Of a stretch of 64,000 nt of DNA, positions 43,859 through 51,758 are shown in pieces. The position numbers and the translations under genes are program-made. Origin of the DNA: Microlunatus phosphovorus NM-1 (GTDB taxonomy: Bacteria > Actinomycetota > Actinomycetes > Propionibacteriales > Propionibacteriaceae); contig NC_015635.1 of NCBI RefSeq assembly GCF_000270245.1, positions 4,650,001 through 4,714,000 of the forward strand, read 5' to 3'. The notes below the pieces were generated by a model. That model worked only from the letters and a program-made list of their open reading frames with translations. It was not told the DNA's origin and searched no databases. Every line of letters starts with the position of its first letter. Within the stretch, counting starts at the first letter, position 1.

Positions 43859-46093
43859 TCACGACTCCCCGCTCCACGGCTCCCGGCGCAACCACGCGAG
43901 GTCTGCCATCAGTTGGCGCCGCTGCTCGGCCTCGCGTGCGTGCAGGTCGCGCTGCTTGGCGAGACGCAAGGTGTATGGGCTGCCCTTGCGGATCGTGCGA
44001 TGGGTAACCGGGAACTCAGCGGCGTCGATGCGCTGATGGATGTGCTGACGCCGATCGGTCCGCAGCGGCCAGTCAAGTTCGGTGACACTGCGGTCAGCGA
44101 GGAAGTCCTGCAAGGTGCCGCACAGCTCGCAGCCACAACCGGACCAGACGATCGACCAGTCGTCGGCGGACCGGGGTGGCACGGTGAGCAGGCCCTCCAG
44201 CCGGCGTACGGCGTCGTCCACCAGCGACGAGGACACATTCGTGCCGAGGCTACGCAGCAACGGAAGCTCCAGATCGAGTACGCCGTCGCCACACGCCGCC
44301 AGAGCGGCGACGAACTCGACGACCTGCTCGGCATCGGCCGTTGTGAAGAGCGCTGCCGATGGGGCCACGAGCGGCGCCATCCTTGCGGCGCGGGCTTGCG
44401 GCCCGGGCACGAGACCCGCAGTGATCGAGACCGACAAGTTGGCCCAGATCCGTCGGCACAGATGGACGACGACACTGTCTGCACCAATCCGCCGCAGCGC
44501 CGCCGCCAGGCTGGGCAAGGTGCCATTCACCCATCCCCACAGCCCGTGGTGGTAGCCACCGACGGAGAACCAGGACTCGACGATCCTCCGCGTCCACGCG
44601 TCCCCGTACCGCTCAGAAGCCGCAGCGAGCGCCGCGGCGCACTCGGCGGTCAGCCCCTCACCGCTCAGCCGGGCAAGCAGCTCATGGGCAAGCTCGGCCT
44701 CATCGAGAGCATCGGCGACCGGTAGGAGCGAGGGCAGCAGACTCGTACTACCGTTCCCGAGCAGACCGACCAGTTCCCGCGCATCCGCCCGAGCTTGCTC
44801 GCGATCCTCGCCGTTGTTCAGTCGGGCATCGAGCTCGGCGATCGCGGCGGGCAGATCAGCTTCGGCGCGGGCAATGAAGTCTCGTTCCTGCGGCCAGAGC
44901 ACGATTGCCGCCCGGCGATACCACCGATCGACGGTGTTGCCGTAGTTGCCCATGTAGCCCTCGTACTCGGACTCGTACGGTGTCAACGAGGCCGTCGGCG
45001 TGACCGCGCAGACTTCGCTCTCGTTGACGTAGAGGCTGATCTGCTCCCCCTCGGCCGTCCCAGCGCGTTTCCACCAGCCCAGCGAGATCTCGTCGTCGAT
45101 CAGGTCACCGACCTCGTACGACTCGGACGAGTCCTCGTCCTCATCATCGTGATACCGGTAGCGCCGCGGGCGGTCGTCCTCGTACGCGTTCCACGTCTGC
45201 TTGATCTCGGCGAGCGCGAACGCGTGCCGGCAGCCGGCCTTCCCCGCCGCAGCCCGCAGCCGGCCCACCCACTCGACATCACGGCCCTTGAGGCGGATCC
45301 CGGCCAGTCCGCGCTCGCTGTACTGGTGATCGAGCAAGACGACCAGGCGATTCGGAGGCGGAGACGTCTTCTCCGACCAGCGTCGAGTCACCGGAGTGGC
45401 GAAATGCTCGCCGACCAAGCCCGCCAACTCGTCGTCAGGGTCGACCGCCGCCTCGGAATCGCGGCTGACCAGCAGGTTGAAGGTCAGTGTCACTCGCCGC
45501 CCGGTACGAACCGGCCGCACCTCGTGGATACAGTCGGCATAGAAGGCCACGAAACCGATCTTGTTCCGGTCTGTGTGACGGTAGGTACGGCTCTCACCAC
45601 CATGACTGACCACCAGCTCCCCGCCGGTATGGACCGAGGGCAACGACACCACCAACGTCGCCACCATTTCGTCGTCCTTCTCCGAGTCCTGGTGCGGCGC
45701 GAAGAACTGATCCGGCCCATAGACCAACAGCGCATGCAACTCCGCGCGAAGACGCGCGCCTCTCGGCAGCCCGAGACCCTCATGCACCTCGGCCAGCGCC
45801 GCATCCAAGAGCCCGTCCCACTCCCCACCCAGACTGACCTGGTCAGCGGTCAGCTCCCAGGTGTCGCGTACCGAGGTGTCAGTCAGGGTCTCCTCGCCAA
45901 GCCCGAACATTGCCGGCTGTGCTGCCGAAACCAGCTTCCGCTCCTGCGGCGCGCCGACCGGGAGCCTCACCGGGCCGACGCCGGCCACCGACAACGTCAC
46001 ACCCGCAACCGGCGCAGACGTCTCCGCGCTGAACGACCCCGCCGTCTCATCGCCCCTCAACAACAGGGCGATCTGCTCCCGCGCCGACTTGAC
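43859..46093 (-). CDS. Large 2-oxoglutarate/Fe(II) oxygenase
   Basis: 744 residues from GTG 46093 (TTG 46102 and an upstream ATG 46144 are alternatives). Residues 110-205 form a prolyl-4-hydroxylase-like jelly roll: iron ligands His135 and Asp137 (FFAPHQDSEKDDEM) and His191 (ADCIHEVRPV), with the 2-oxoglutarate Arg in TGRRVTLTFN. The other 500 residues are mostly helical and uncharacterised. They include EYEGYMGNYGNTVDRWYRRA and a Cys cluster SGCGCELCGTLQDF near the end. No partner gene is obvious. Hydroxylation of a protein is plausible (inference). Stand-alone gene in the accessory stretch. Confidence 0.78.
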   Translation of the reverse strand, partial: VKSAREQIALLLRGDETAGSFSAETSAPVAGVTLSVAGVGPVRLPVGAPQERKLVSAAQPAMFGLGEETLTDTSVRDTWELTADQVSLGGEWDGLLDAALAEVHEGLGLPRGARLRAELHALLVYGPDQFFAPHQDSEKDDEMVATLVVSLPSVHTGGELVVSHGGESRTYRHTDRNKIGFVAFYADCIHEVRPVRTGRRVTLTFNLLVSRDSEAAVDPDDELAGLVGEHFATPVTRRWSEKTSPPPNRLVVLLDHQYSERGLAGIRLKGRDVEWVGRLRAAAGKAGCRHAFALAEIKQTWNAYEDDRPRRYRYHDDEDEDSSESYEVGDLIDDEISLGWWKRAGTAEGEQISLYVNESEVCAVTPTASLTPYESEYEGYMGNYGNTVDRWYRRAAIVLWPQERDFIARAEADLPAAIAELDARLNNGEDREQARADARELVGLLGNGSTSLLPSLLPVADALDEAELAHELLARLSGEGLTAECAAALAAASERYGDAWTRRIVESWFSVGGYHHGLWGWVNGTLPSLAAALRRIGADSVVVHLCRRIWANLSVSITAGLVPGPQARAARMAPLVAPSAALFTTADAEQVVEFVAALAACGDGVLDLELPLLRSLGTNVSSSLVDDAVRRLEGLLTVPPRSADDWSIVWSGCGCELCGTLQDFLADRSVTELDWPLRTDRRQHIHQRIDAAEFPVTHRTIRKGSPYTLRLAKQRDLHAREAEQRRQLMADLAWLRREPWSGES

Positions 46094-46192
46094 CACGACC
46101 GACAACCTACCGACGCCTTCGGAGCAGGTCGTCGTGGACCGCACGACCTCGGCCGCAAGTTCGAGACAGCAGCCGCGCCTTTCGGTTCGATC

Positions 46193-47275
46193 TCACTCAG
46201 GACGTGTGAGCACATCCAGAAGCTCATGGTTGACGAAGAGGATCTCCCTGCCGACCTTGACGTCACTGAGAAGACCAGCCGCGACCAGTGCGTGCAGCCA
46301 CGAAGACGCAGTCTGCCGCGAGACGTCACACCGGGCAGCGACGGTGCTGATGCGACAGTAGGGCTGTTCGAAGAGCACACCCAAGAACTGGGCATTGCGC
46401 CCACCCGGGGTGGCTGCCCGAGCGCGCTCGGCGATGTGCTCTTGGCATATCCGAATGGAGCCGATCTTCGTCGTCGTTGATGTCGCTGACTCGCGGACAA
46501 CTTCGAGCATGTAGAGAATCCAGTCGATCCACGCGTCCTCCGCGGTCACCGCTCGCAGAAGCCGGTAGTAGTCGTTCTTCCGGGCAATGATGGCCCGCGA
46601 GAGATAGAGGATCGGATCGCGCAGCAGTCCCGCCTCGATGAGCATCAAGATGTTGAGCACGCGACCGGTACGCCCGTTGCCGTCGTGGAACGGGTGGATC
46701 GCCTCGAACTGGTAGTGGGCCACGGCCATCCGCACCAGCGGATCGAGGTCATCCTCGGCATGGACGAAACGCTCCCACGCCGTCAGCTTCTCGCGGATGA
46801 GGTCGGCTCCTTCCGGCGGCGCGTACACGATCTCCCGCGTTGCAGGGTTGGCGATCCGAGTGCCCGGGACAGCGCGGACGTCCATCTCGCGACCCTGCAG
46901 GACCGAGCAGACTCGAGCCGCCGTCCCCGCGGTAAGCGGCCTGCTTCTTATCGCTTCGACACCGGCGAAGATTGCGCTTCGGTAGCGAAGGGCCTCCTTG
47001 GTGGCGTGGTCGCCTCCACCTGACTCCACGTGCTTGAACAGCTCGTCCGCAGTGGTCACGATGTTCTCGATCTCCGAGCTTGCCTGCGCTTCGAGCAGCG
47101 GGACTGCATGGATGAGAATGTTGGGGTTCGGCAGCAGTTGACCTGCCTGGGAGAGTGTCGCCAGCGCGGTTCGAGCCTCGACCGTGGCCTTGAGGACCGG
47201 CTTCGGTTCAAGGTCGACCCCGTCCGGAGGTAGCGGCGGCAGATCGTTGAAGGGTGCCTCGGGACTCCAGGGCAT
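46193..47275 (-). CDS. Fic-domain protein with built-in inhibitory motif
   Basis: 360 residues. The Fic active site HPFHDGNGRTGR is at 194-205. The N-terminal inhibitory helix motif (S/T)xxxE(G/N) is SSEIEN at 66-71, making this a class II Fic protein. The C-terminus has a winged-helix domain (RISTVAARCDVSRQTASSWL). Such proteins transfer AMP from ATP to target proteins, or remove it. Start ATG 47275 follows AAGGAG. Upstream lie four copies of a CAACACGTC box, so it may be autoregulated through its winged helix. Confidence 0.92.
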   Translation of the reverse strand: MPWSPEAPFNDLPPLPPDGVDLEPKPVLKATVEARTALATLSQAGQLLPNPNILIHAVPLLEAQASSEIENIVTTADELFKHVESGGGDHATKEALRYRSAIFAGVEAIRSRPLTAGTAARVCSVLQGREMDVRAVPGTRIANPATREIVYAPPEGADLIREKLTAWERFVHAEDDLDPLVRMAVAHYQFEAIHPFHDGNGRTGRVLNILMLIEAGLLRDPILYLSRAIIARKNDYYRLLRAVTAEDAWIDWILYMLEVVRESATSTTTKIGSIRICQEHIAERARAATPGGRNAQFLGVLFEQPYCRISTVAARCDVSRQTASSWLHALVAAGLLSDVKVGREILFVNHELLDVLTRPE

Positions 47276-47288
47276 GTGTCAACTCCTT

Positions 47289-47367
47289 CAACACGTCACG
47301 ACTAAACGTTAGGATTTCACGGAAAACTTAACACGTCTTCGCAACATGTCAGATATCTCAACACGTC
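47289..47367. promoter_or_regulatory. Four CAACACGTC boxes upstream of fic
   Basis: CAACACGTC at 47289-47297 and 47359-47367, TAACACGTC at 47329-47337 and CAACATGTC at 47342-47350, all in the same orientation. CTAAACGTTAG, a near-palindrome, lies at about 47302-47312. This is the pattern of a multi-site operator for the fic gene, which starts at 47275. Confidence 0.6.
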
Positions 47368-47936
47368 CATGCCCAGGCCCTACCGCCCCGAGCAGGACGT
47401 CAAAGTGAGGCGACAAGCCGCAAGCCAGGAAGAGTGCGCTCCCGCTGAAGGTCGCTCTTACTCTCTGAGAGACTCCGTCCATGACCGACGCAGGGATCGA
47501 GGTCACTGCCGACACCCGGCCGATCGGCAGTTTCGCCGCCGCGGCAGCCGCCCAGTAGACGTTGCAGGTCGTCGGGTCGAGCTCCCAGTTCCGCCCGGCG
47601 ATATGGAGCACTCCGTCGGCGGTACGCCAGGTGGTCAGCGAACTGCCGTCCACCTTCTCGGTCGGTCGCCAAGCCTCGGCATCCGCCTGAATCCCTCCCA
47701 GGTCTCGCCGTCGAGGTTCTGCACTCGCTCGGCATCCGTCTTCTGAAGGAAGGCGGGAAACGGGCCCAGCGCTGTCATGCCGGCCGGTGGCGGAGGCTCC
47801 CACCTCCGTACGCCGATCAGCCCCGTACGCGCGCCGCTTCGATGGCGTCCGCGTCTGGGATCTCGTCGATCTGCGCGATCGTCTCCACCGTGACGAGCCT
47901 GCGCGTGTCGATTTCTGAGGTCGCTTCTGTGGTCAT
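47309..47936 (-). pseudogene. ATP-dependent RNA ligase (Rnl2/DRB0094-like), decayed
   Basis: Start ATG 47936 with GGAGG is intact, and TRRLVTVETIAQIDEIPDAD is a typical start of these ligases. Homology then jumps from ARVRG, in another frame, to GVRRWEPPPPAGMTALGPFP and AFLQKTDAERVQNL. About 100 codons that normally lie between them are missing. Near 47694 the frame shifts again to AWRPTEKVDGSSLTTW, which carries the nucleotidyl-transfer lysine motif K-x-D-G, and continues RNWELDPTTCNVYWAAAAAA. Ligase-like sequence ends near 47513; the open frame to 47309 is unrelated. One deletion, two frame changes and loss of the C-terminal catalytic motifs make this a dead gene. Intact relatives seal RNA nicks. 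Confidence 0.8.
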
Positions 47937-47998
47937 GACCGAATACCTCCGCTCCTTCCTCAGCACGACATGCTGACCGACGACGCACATTCGGCCAA

Positions 47999-48901
47999 TC
48001 ACTTTTCTGCCTGCGCGGCTCGGGGGCGGACCCGGTCGGGATTCACGTTGTAGGCGATGTCGTCCACAGTGAGCTCGATGTAGGTGAACTGGCCCTCAGG
48101 TGCCGGGGCAGACCACCTCCCCAGCCCCTGAGCGGCAATGCGGCGGTCGCCGAAGACGGCGTACCCACTGACGGGGGTGCTCCAACGTTGCGGTGTGAAC
48201 GTGCTGCCGTCACCGCTCGCGCGCATCCGGTCATCGGAGACGAAGTCGACCAAGTCGCCGTTGCTGAAGACCAGCCGGGCGGTGATCGTCTGGTCGCCTC
48301 GGGTGTAGGTCGCGTCGACGGTGGTGCCGGTGACATTCGTCCACCTGATCGGGGCGTCGACGAGGGCGCCCGGAGCGAAGAGCACCAGGTCGTTGAGCAG
48401 TGTCACGGTCTCGCTGCGGTCCATCTCGTCGCCGGCAGCCTGCACAACCGGTACCACGTCGAGCAGTCGGCCACGCATCGTCGCGTGCTCGTCGTAGGCG
48501 TGAAACACCCTGACCGGAAGGCCGAACCGGGTCGCGTTCATCAAGAAGAACCGGTGCGGATGCGGACCGTAGGTGTTGAGCTGGCGAACCGTGTATGGCA
48601 TCCACGTGTCACCTGGGCCGCTGCGGATGCGGCCATGGATCTCGGCATAGAAGCTGCGTAGGTGAGGTTGGCCGACCGCCCCGCTGCGACGTACGTATTC
48701 GGCGACCGGTGCTGGCAGCGCGTCGACCTCGGCATCGGAGATGACTCCGGACGGCGCGGACGCGACGGCCAAGGCGTCGGCGGACTGAGTGCGGAACTGC
48801 GCCTCGAAGCTGCTCGGCCCGCGCGACGCGAAGCCGTGCGCCGCCACTAGGAGCAGCAGCATGGCTAACAGACCAACCACAATCCAGCGCACCGCAGTCA
48901 T
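47999..48901 (-). CDS. DUF6544 (DUF6920-like) membrane-anchored protein
   Basis: 300 residues from ATG 48901 (GAGGAGG 8 bp upstream). One N-terminal membrane helix (WIVVGLLAMLLLLVAAHGFA) is followed by an extracytoplasmic domain: LPAPVAEYVRRSGAVGQPHL, SETVTLLNDLVLFAPGALVD and the terminal GQFTYIELTVDDIAYNV. These are the conserved blocks of the family. Function unknown. It is divergent from the arsR operon, 151 bp away. Confidence 0.83.
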   Translation of the reverse strand: MTAVRWIVVGLLAMLLLLVAAHGFASRGPSSFEAQFRTQSADALAVASAPSGVISDAEVDALPAPVAEYVRRSGAVGQPHLRSFYAEIHGRIRSGPGDTWMPYTVRQLNTYGPHPHRFFLMNATRFGLPVRVFHAYDEHATMRGRLLDVVPVVQAAGDEMDRSETVTLLNDLVLFAPGALVDAPIRWTNVTGTTVDATYTRGDQTITARLVFSNGDLVDFVSDDRMRASGDGSTFTPQRWSTPVSGYAVFGDRRIAAQGLGRWSAPAPEGQFTYIELTVDDIAYNVNPDRVRPRAAQAEK

Positions 48902-49022
48902 CGGTCGTGCCTCCTCGACCGGTTGCTCTTCCTCCCAGCCAACTCGTTGCGTCGGCTCGATGGCAGGGAAGAAGGTAGGCCTCGCTGAGCCGAAGGTCCC
49001 GCCGACAAAGCGTTGCCAGCAA

Positions 49023-49050
49023 GCAACCGTTGCTGTAAAGTAACGGTTGC
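49023..49050. promoter_or_regulatory. Operator of the arsR operon
   Basis: GCAACCGTT at 49023-49031 and AACGGTTGC at 49042-49050 form a perfect 9-bp inverted repeat with 10 bp between, ending 3 bp before the arsR ATG. This is a classic ArsR-family autoregulatory site. Confidence 0.75.
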
Positions 49051-49052
49051 CC

Positions 49053-49364
49053 ATGAGTAACCAAGCGTACGTTGCCCTCGATGCCCTCGGCGACCCGACT
49101 CGACGTCAGATCGTCGAGGTGCTGCGCGACGGGCCGCGGCCGGTCGGCGCCCTCGCCGACGCCCTGCCGGTGGGACGGCCCGCAGTCAGCAAGCACCTCA
49201 AGGTGCTCGAGGGCGCCGGGCTGGTCGAGCATCGATCGATCGGCACTCGCAATCTCTATGCCCTCGCCCCCGGCGGTCTCGATGTCGTCCAACGTTGGCT
49301 CGTGACGCAATGGGACACCGCTCTGGGTGCCTTCGCCGAACATGTGGAAAGGAGCCGGCCATGA
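49053..49364 (+). CDS. ArsR-family winged-helix repressor
   Basis: 103 residues from ATG 49053. Contains ALGDPTRRQIVEVLRDGPRP and the recognition helix GRPAVSKHLKVLEGAGLVEH, then LYALAPGGLDVVQRWL. No metal-binding Cys motif is present, as in the ArsR subset that sits next to AHSA1/SRPBCC genes. It overlaps the AHSA1-YCII gene by 4 bp (ATGA). It probably represses this two-gene operon through the palindrome upstream. Confidence 0.92.
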   Translation: MSNQAYVALDALGDPTRRQIVEVLRDGPRPVGALADALPVGRPAVSKHLKVLEGAGLVEHRSIGTRNLYALAPGGLDVVQRWLVTQWDTALGAFAEHVERSRP

Positions 49365-50104
49365 GCCTTCCTCCCCTGCGCCGCCAGGTGCTCGTCGGCT
49401 GCGATCAACCGACCGCCTATCGCCTGTTCACCGATGAGATCGGCGCTTGGTGGCCGCTGGAGTCGCACGGCTGCTTCGGACCTGGCGGCAGCGTCGCATT
49501 CGACGGCCGGCGCATCGTCGAGACTGGACCATCGGGCGAAATCGCGACCTGGGGAACCGTCACCGCGGACGATCCACCGAGGTCGATCTCCTTCACCTGG
49601 CATCCCGGCCAGGCCCCAGCAGAGGCGACCCACGTCACGGTGGCCTTCGCCTCGACCGGGGATTCGGACGTCACCCTGGTGACGCTGGAACACTCCGGCT
49701 GGGAGGCGTACCGGGATCCAGCGGCCGCCCGCGGCAACTACGCCGGCGGTTGGGTCGTGGTGCTTGGCTGCTACGCGGATGCGCCGCCGGCGCCCGACGA
49801 CGCCACAGATCTCTGGTTCGTCCTCGAACACAGCGCCGGTCCCGCCGCCCCGCCCGAAGGCGTCTTCGCCTCCCCGGACTTCGCCAAACACGCTCAGTTC
49901 CTGGGGCAGCTGCACGCCGACGGCTTCCTGGTCGCCGCCGGACCGCTGCCGGACACCCCCGGCGCCGGAATGACGATCGTCCGAGCGTCTTCACAAGCGG
50001 GGGCACGGCAGGTCATCAGGGCTGCGCAATTGGAAGACGGCAGCGTGACCTCCGGGCTGCTCGACGTACGCGTTCGACCATGGCGGGTCATGCTGACCGG
50101 ATGA
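49361..50104 (+). CDS. AHSA1/SRPBCC-YCII fusion protein
   Basis: 247 residues from ATG 49361. Residues 1-150 are an AHSA1-type SRPBCC domain (CDQPTAYRLFTDEIGAWWPL, TLEHSGWEAYRD, NYAGGWVVVLGCY). Residues 155-245 are a YCII-like domain (LWFVLEHSAGPAAPPEGVFA, HAQFLGQLHADGFLVAAGPL). The fusion of the two families, which are often separate neighbours, suggests a shared ligand or stress role. It is coupled to arsR. Function unknown. Confidence 0.85.
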   Translation: MSLPPLRRQVLVGCDQPTAYRLFTDEIGAWWPLESHGCFGPGGSVAFDGRRIVETGPSGEIATWGTVTADDPPRSISFTWHPGQAPAEATHVTVAFASTGDSDVTLVTLEHSGWEAYRDPAAARGNYAGGWVVVLGCYADAPPAPDDATDLWFVLEHSAGPAAPPEGVFASPDFAKHAQFLGQLHADGFLVAAGPLPDTPGAGMTIVRASSQAGARQVIRAAQLEDGSVTSGLLDVRVRPWRVMLTG

Positions 50105-50105
50105 G

Positions 50106-50124
50106 TTAGGGTCGCCTCACCTAC
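50106..50124. promoter_or_regulatory. Iron box (IdeR/DtxR type)
   Basis: TTAGGGTCGCCTCACCTAC matches the 19-bp IdeR consensus TTAGGTTAGGCTAACCTAA (or its CCT-centred form) at about 15 positions, including both outer half-sites TTAGG and ACCTA. It ends 25 bp before the substrate-binding protein gene and should repress it when iron is plentiful. Confidence 0.75.
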
Positions 50125-50149
50125 CATCCTCGACGGAGAGGCTCCGCCC

Positions 50150-51199
50150 ATGACCGGCATGTTGTTTGACACGCCCGCGCCCCTGTCGTCACTTGAAGTG
50201 GACGCCGCCTGGCGTGAGCTCACCCGACGAGGGTTTCTCGCGGCCACCGTGACTGTCGGTCTGGCGGCATGCGCGGCCAACGACAATGTCGCCACCACCG
50301 ACGACGCCGAGGCCAGTGTCACCATTGAGCACACGTTCGGCACCACGACGATCAAGGGCACTCCGGAGCGGGTCCTGTCGCTAGGCCTGCACGATCAGGA
50401 CTTCCTCTGGGCGCTCGGCATCCAGCCGATCGCGGTGCACGAGTGGGAGGGCAGCTACCCGTACGCCGCCGGTCCGTGGACCGACGGCTACCGGACCACC
50501 GAGCCCGAGGTCTTGAAGGAGTGGGAGATCAACCTCGAGTGGGTCGCCGCCCAGACTCCCGACCTCATCGTCGTGACCTACCACGACGTCGATCAGGCGA
50601 TGTACGACAAGCTCTCGGCCATCGCGCCGGTGGTGGCTCCGCCGGCGGGCTACCGAGTCTGGGAGGCGCCCTGGCGCGTGGAACTGGAGCTGATCGCGAA
50701 GGCACTGCGCCGGGAGGACAAGGCCCGCGAGGTGATCGCGCACGTCGAGGACACCATCGCCTCGATCCGGGCGAAATATCCCCAGTTCGAAGGCAAGACC
50801 TTCAATTCGATCTCGCCGGACACCAACACGTTCACCGTGTATTCCTCGAAGGAGGCCAACAACCAGCTCTTCGAGTCACTCGGGTTCGTCGTCCCCGACG
50901 AGCAACTGAAGAAGTACGCGAAGGGCATCTACATCGAGCTCAGCTACGAGCGCGTCGACCTGATCGACGACCTCGACTGCGCCATCTTCTTCGTCCGCCC
51001 TTCCGACGCGAAGATCCTGACCGACAACCCGATCTACCCCGGAATGCGGCTGGTCAAGGAGGGGCGTGGGATCTACCTTCCGGACGACGTCATCACCGCA
51101 ACCCAGATGAATTCACCCTTGTCGATCCCCTACTTCCTGCAGGCCGTCGCCCCCAAGCTCGCCGCTGCCCTCGATGGGGACCCCAAGACCAACGCGTAG
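50150..51199 (+). CDS. Iron-siderophore substrate-binding lipoprotein
   Basis: 349 residues from ATG 50150. A twin-arginine motif (TRRGFLA, 25-31) and lipobox (LAAC, Cys41) indicate Tat-exported lipoprotein. The FecB/FhuD-like domain shows ERVLSLGLHDQDFLWALGIQ and NLEWVAAQTPDLIVVTYHDV. It should capture ferric siderophore at the membrane surface. The iron box directly upstream supports this. No permease or ATPase of a siderophore importer is next to it; the ABC genes further right are of another type. Confidence 0.9.
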   Translation: MTGMLFDTPAPLSSLEVDAAWRELTRRGFLAATVTVGLAACAANDNVATTDDAEASVTIEHTFGTTTIKGTPERVLSLGLHDQDFLWALGIQPIAVHEWEGSYPYAAGPWTDGYRTTEPEVLKEWEINLEWVAAQTPDLIVVTYHDVDQAMYDKLSAIAPVVAPPAGYRVWEAPWRVELELIAKALRREDKAREVIAHVEDTIASIRAKYPQFEGKTFNSISPDTNTFTVYSSKEANNQLFESLGFVVPDEQLKKYAKGIYIELSYERVDLIDDLDCAIFFVRPSDAKILTDNPIYPGMRLVKEGRGIYLPDDVITATQMNSPLSIPYFLQAVAPKLAAALDGDPKTNA

Positions 51200-51209
51200 C
51201 CTGGCCCAG

Positions 51210-51635
51210 GTGGGCGAGCGACCGGCAGTCGTGGATGACGTCCATGACCTCGCGGCGGCCATGCCGTATGTCAGGCTCATCCACGGCCCGAAGGGCAACC
51301 CGGTGTATCAGGTAGGCGGGAAGTCGTTCGTCTTCTTCCGTACGCCACGACCGGATGCGGTCGATCCGGACACCGGTGAGCGGTACGAGGACGTGATCAT
51401 GATCTGGGTCGGCTCGCCGGCCGACAAGCTCGCCTTGGTCGAGGATCCCGACAGCCCCTTCTTCAGCACCGACCACTTCGACGGTCATCCCTCGGTTCTG
51501 GTACGTGCCGCCCGACTCGGCGAGGTCTGCTACGTCGAACTGACCGAGATCATCCAGGACGCCTGGCTGGCCCAGGCATCGAACCGACGAGCACAGCAAT
51601 GGCTGAGCAGCCACCCTCCGACTCCTAACTCCTGA
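51210..51635 (+). CDS. MmcQ/YjbR-like protein
   Basis: 141 residues from GTG 51210. Contains VHDLAAAMPYVRLIHGPKGN and SFVFFRTPRPDAVDPD, then DVIMIWVGSPADKLALVEDP and DHFDGHPSVLVRAARLGEVC, fitting the MmcQ/YjbR (double wing) fold. Probable DNA-binding or adaptor protein; function unknown. It lies 10 bp after the substrate-binding protein gene and may be cotranscribed. Confidence 0.78.
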   Translation: MGERPAVVDDVHDLAAAMPYVRLIHGPKGNPVYQVGGKSFVFFRTPRPDAVDPDTGERYEDVIMIWVGSPADKLALVEDPDSPFFSTDHFDGHPSVLVRAARLGEVCYVELTEIIQDAWLAQASNRRAQQWLSSHPPTPNS

Positions 51636-51758
51636 CCGACCATCTCCCATCGGACCTGAGCACTCCGAGCACGTCGGCCCACAGTCGGATGGCACGACAG
51701 CAAAGCGAAGCCCGCAGGCCGATGTGCGGCAGTGCCCGAAACCGGCAGGTTGGAGGAC

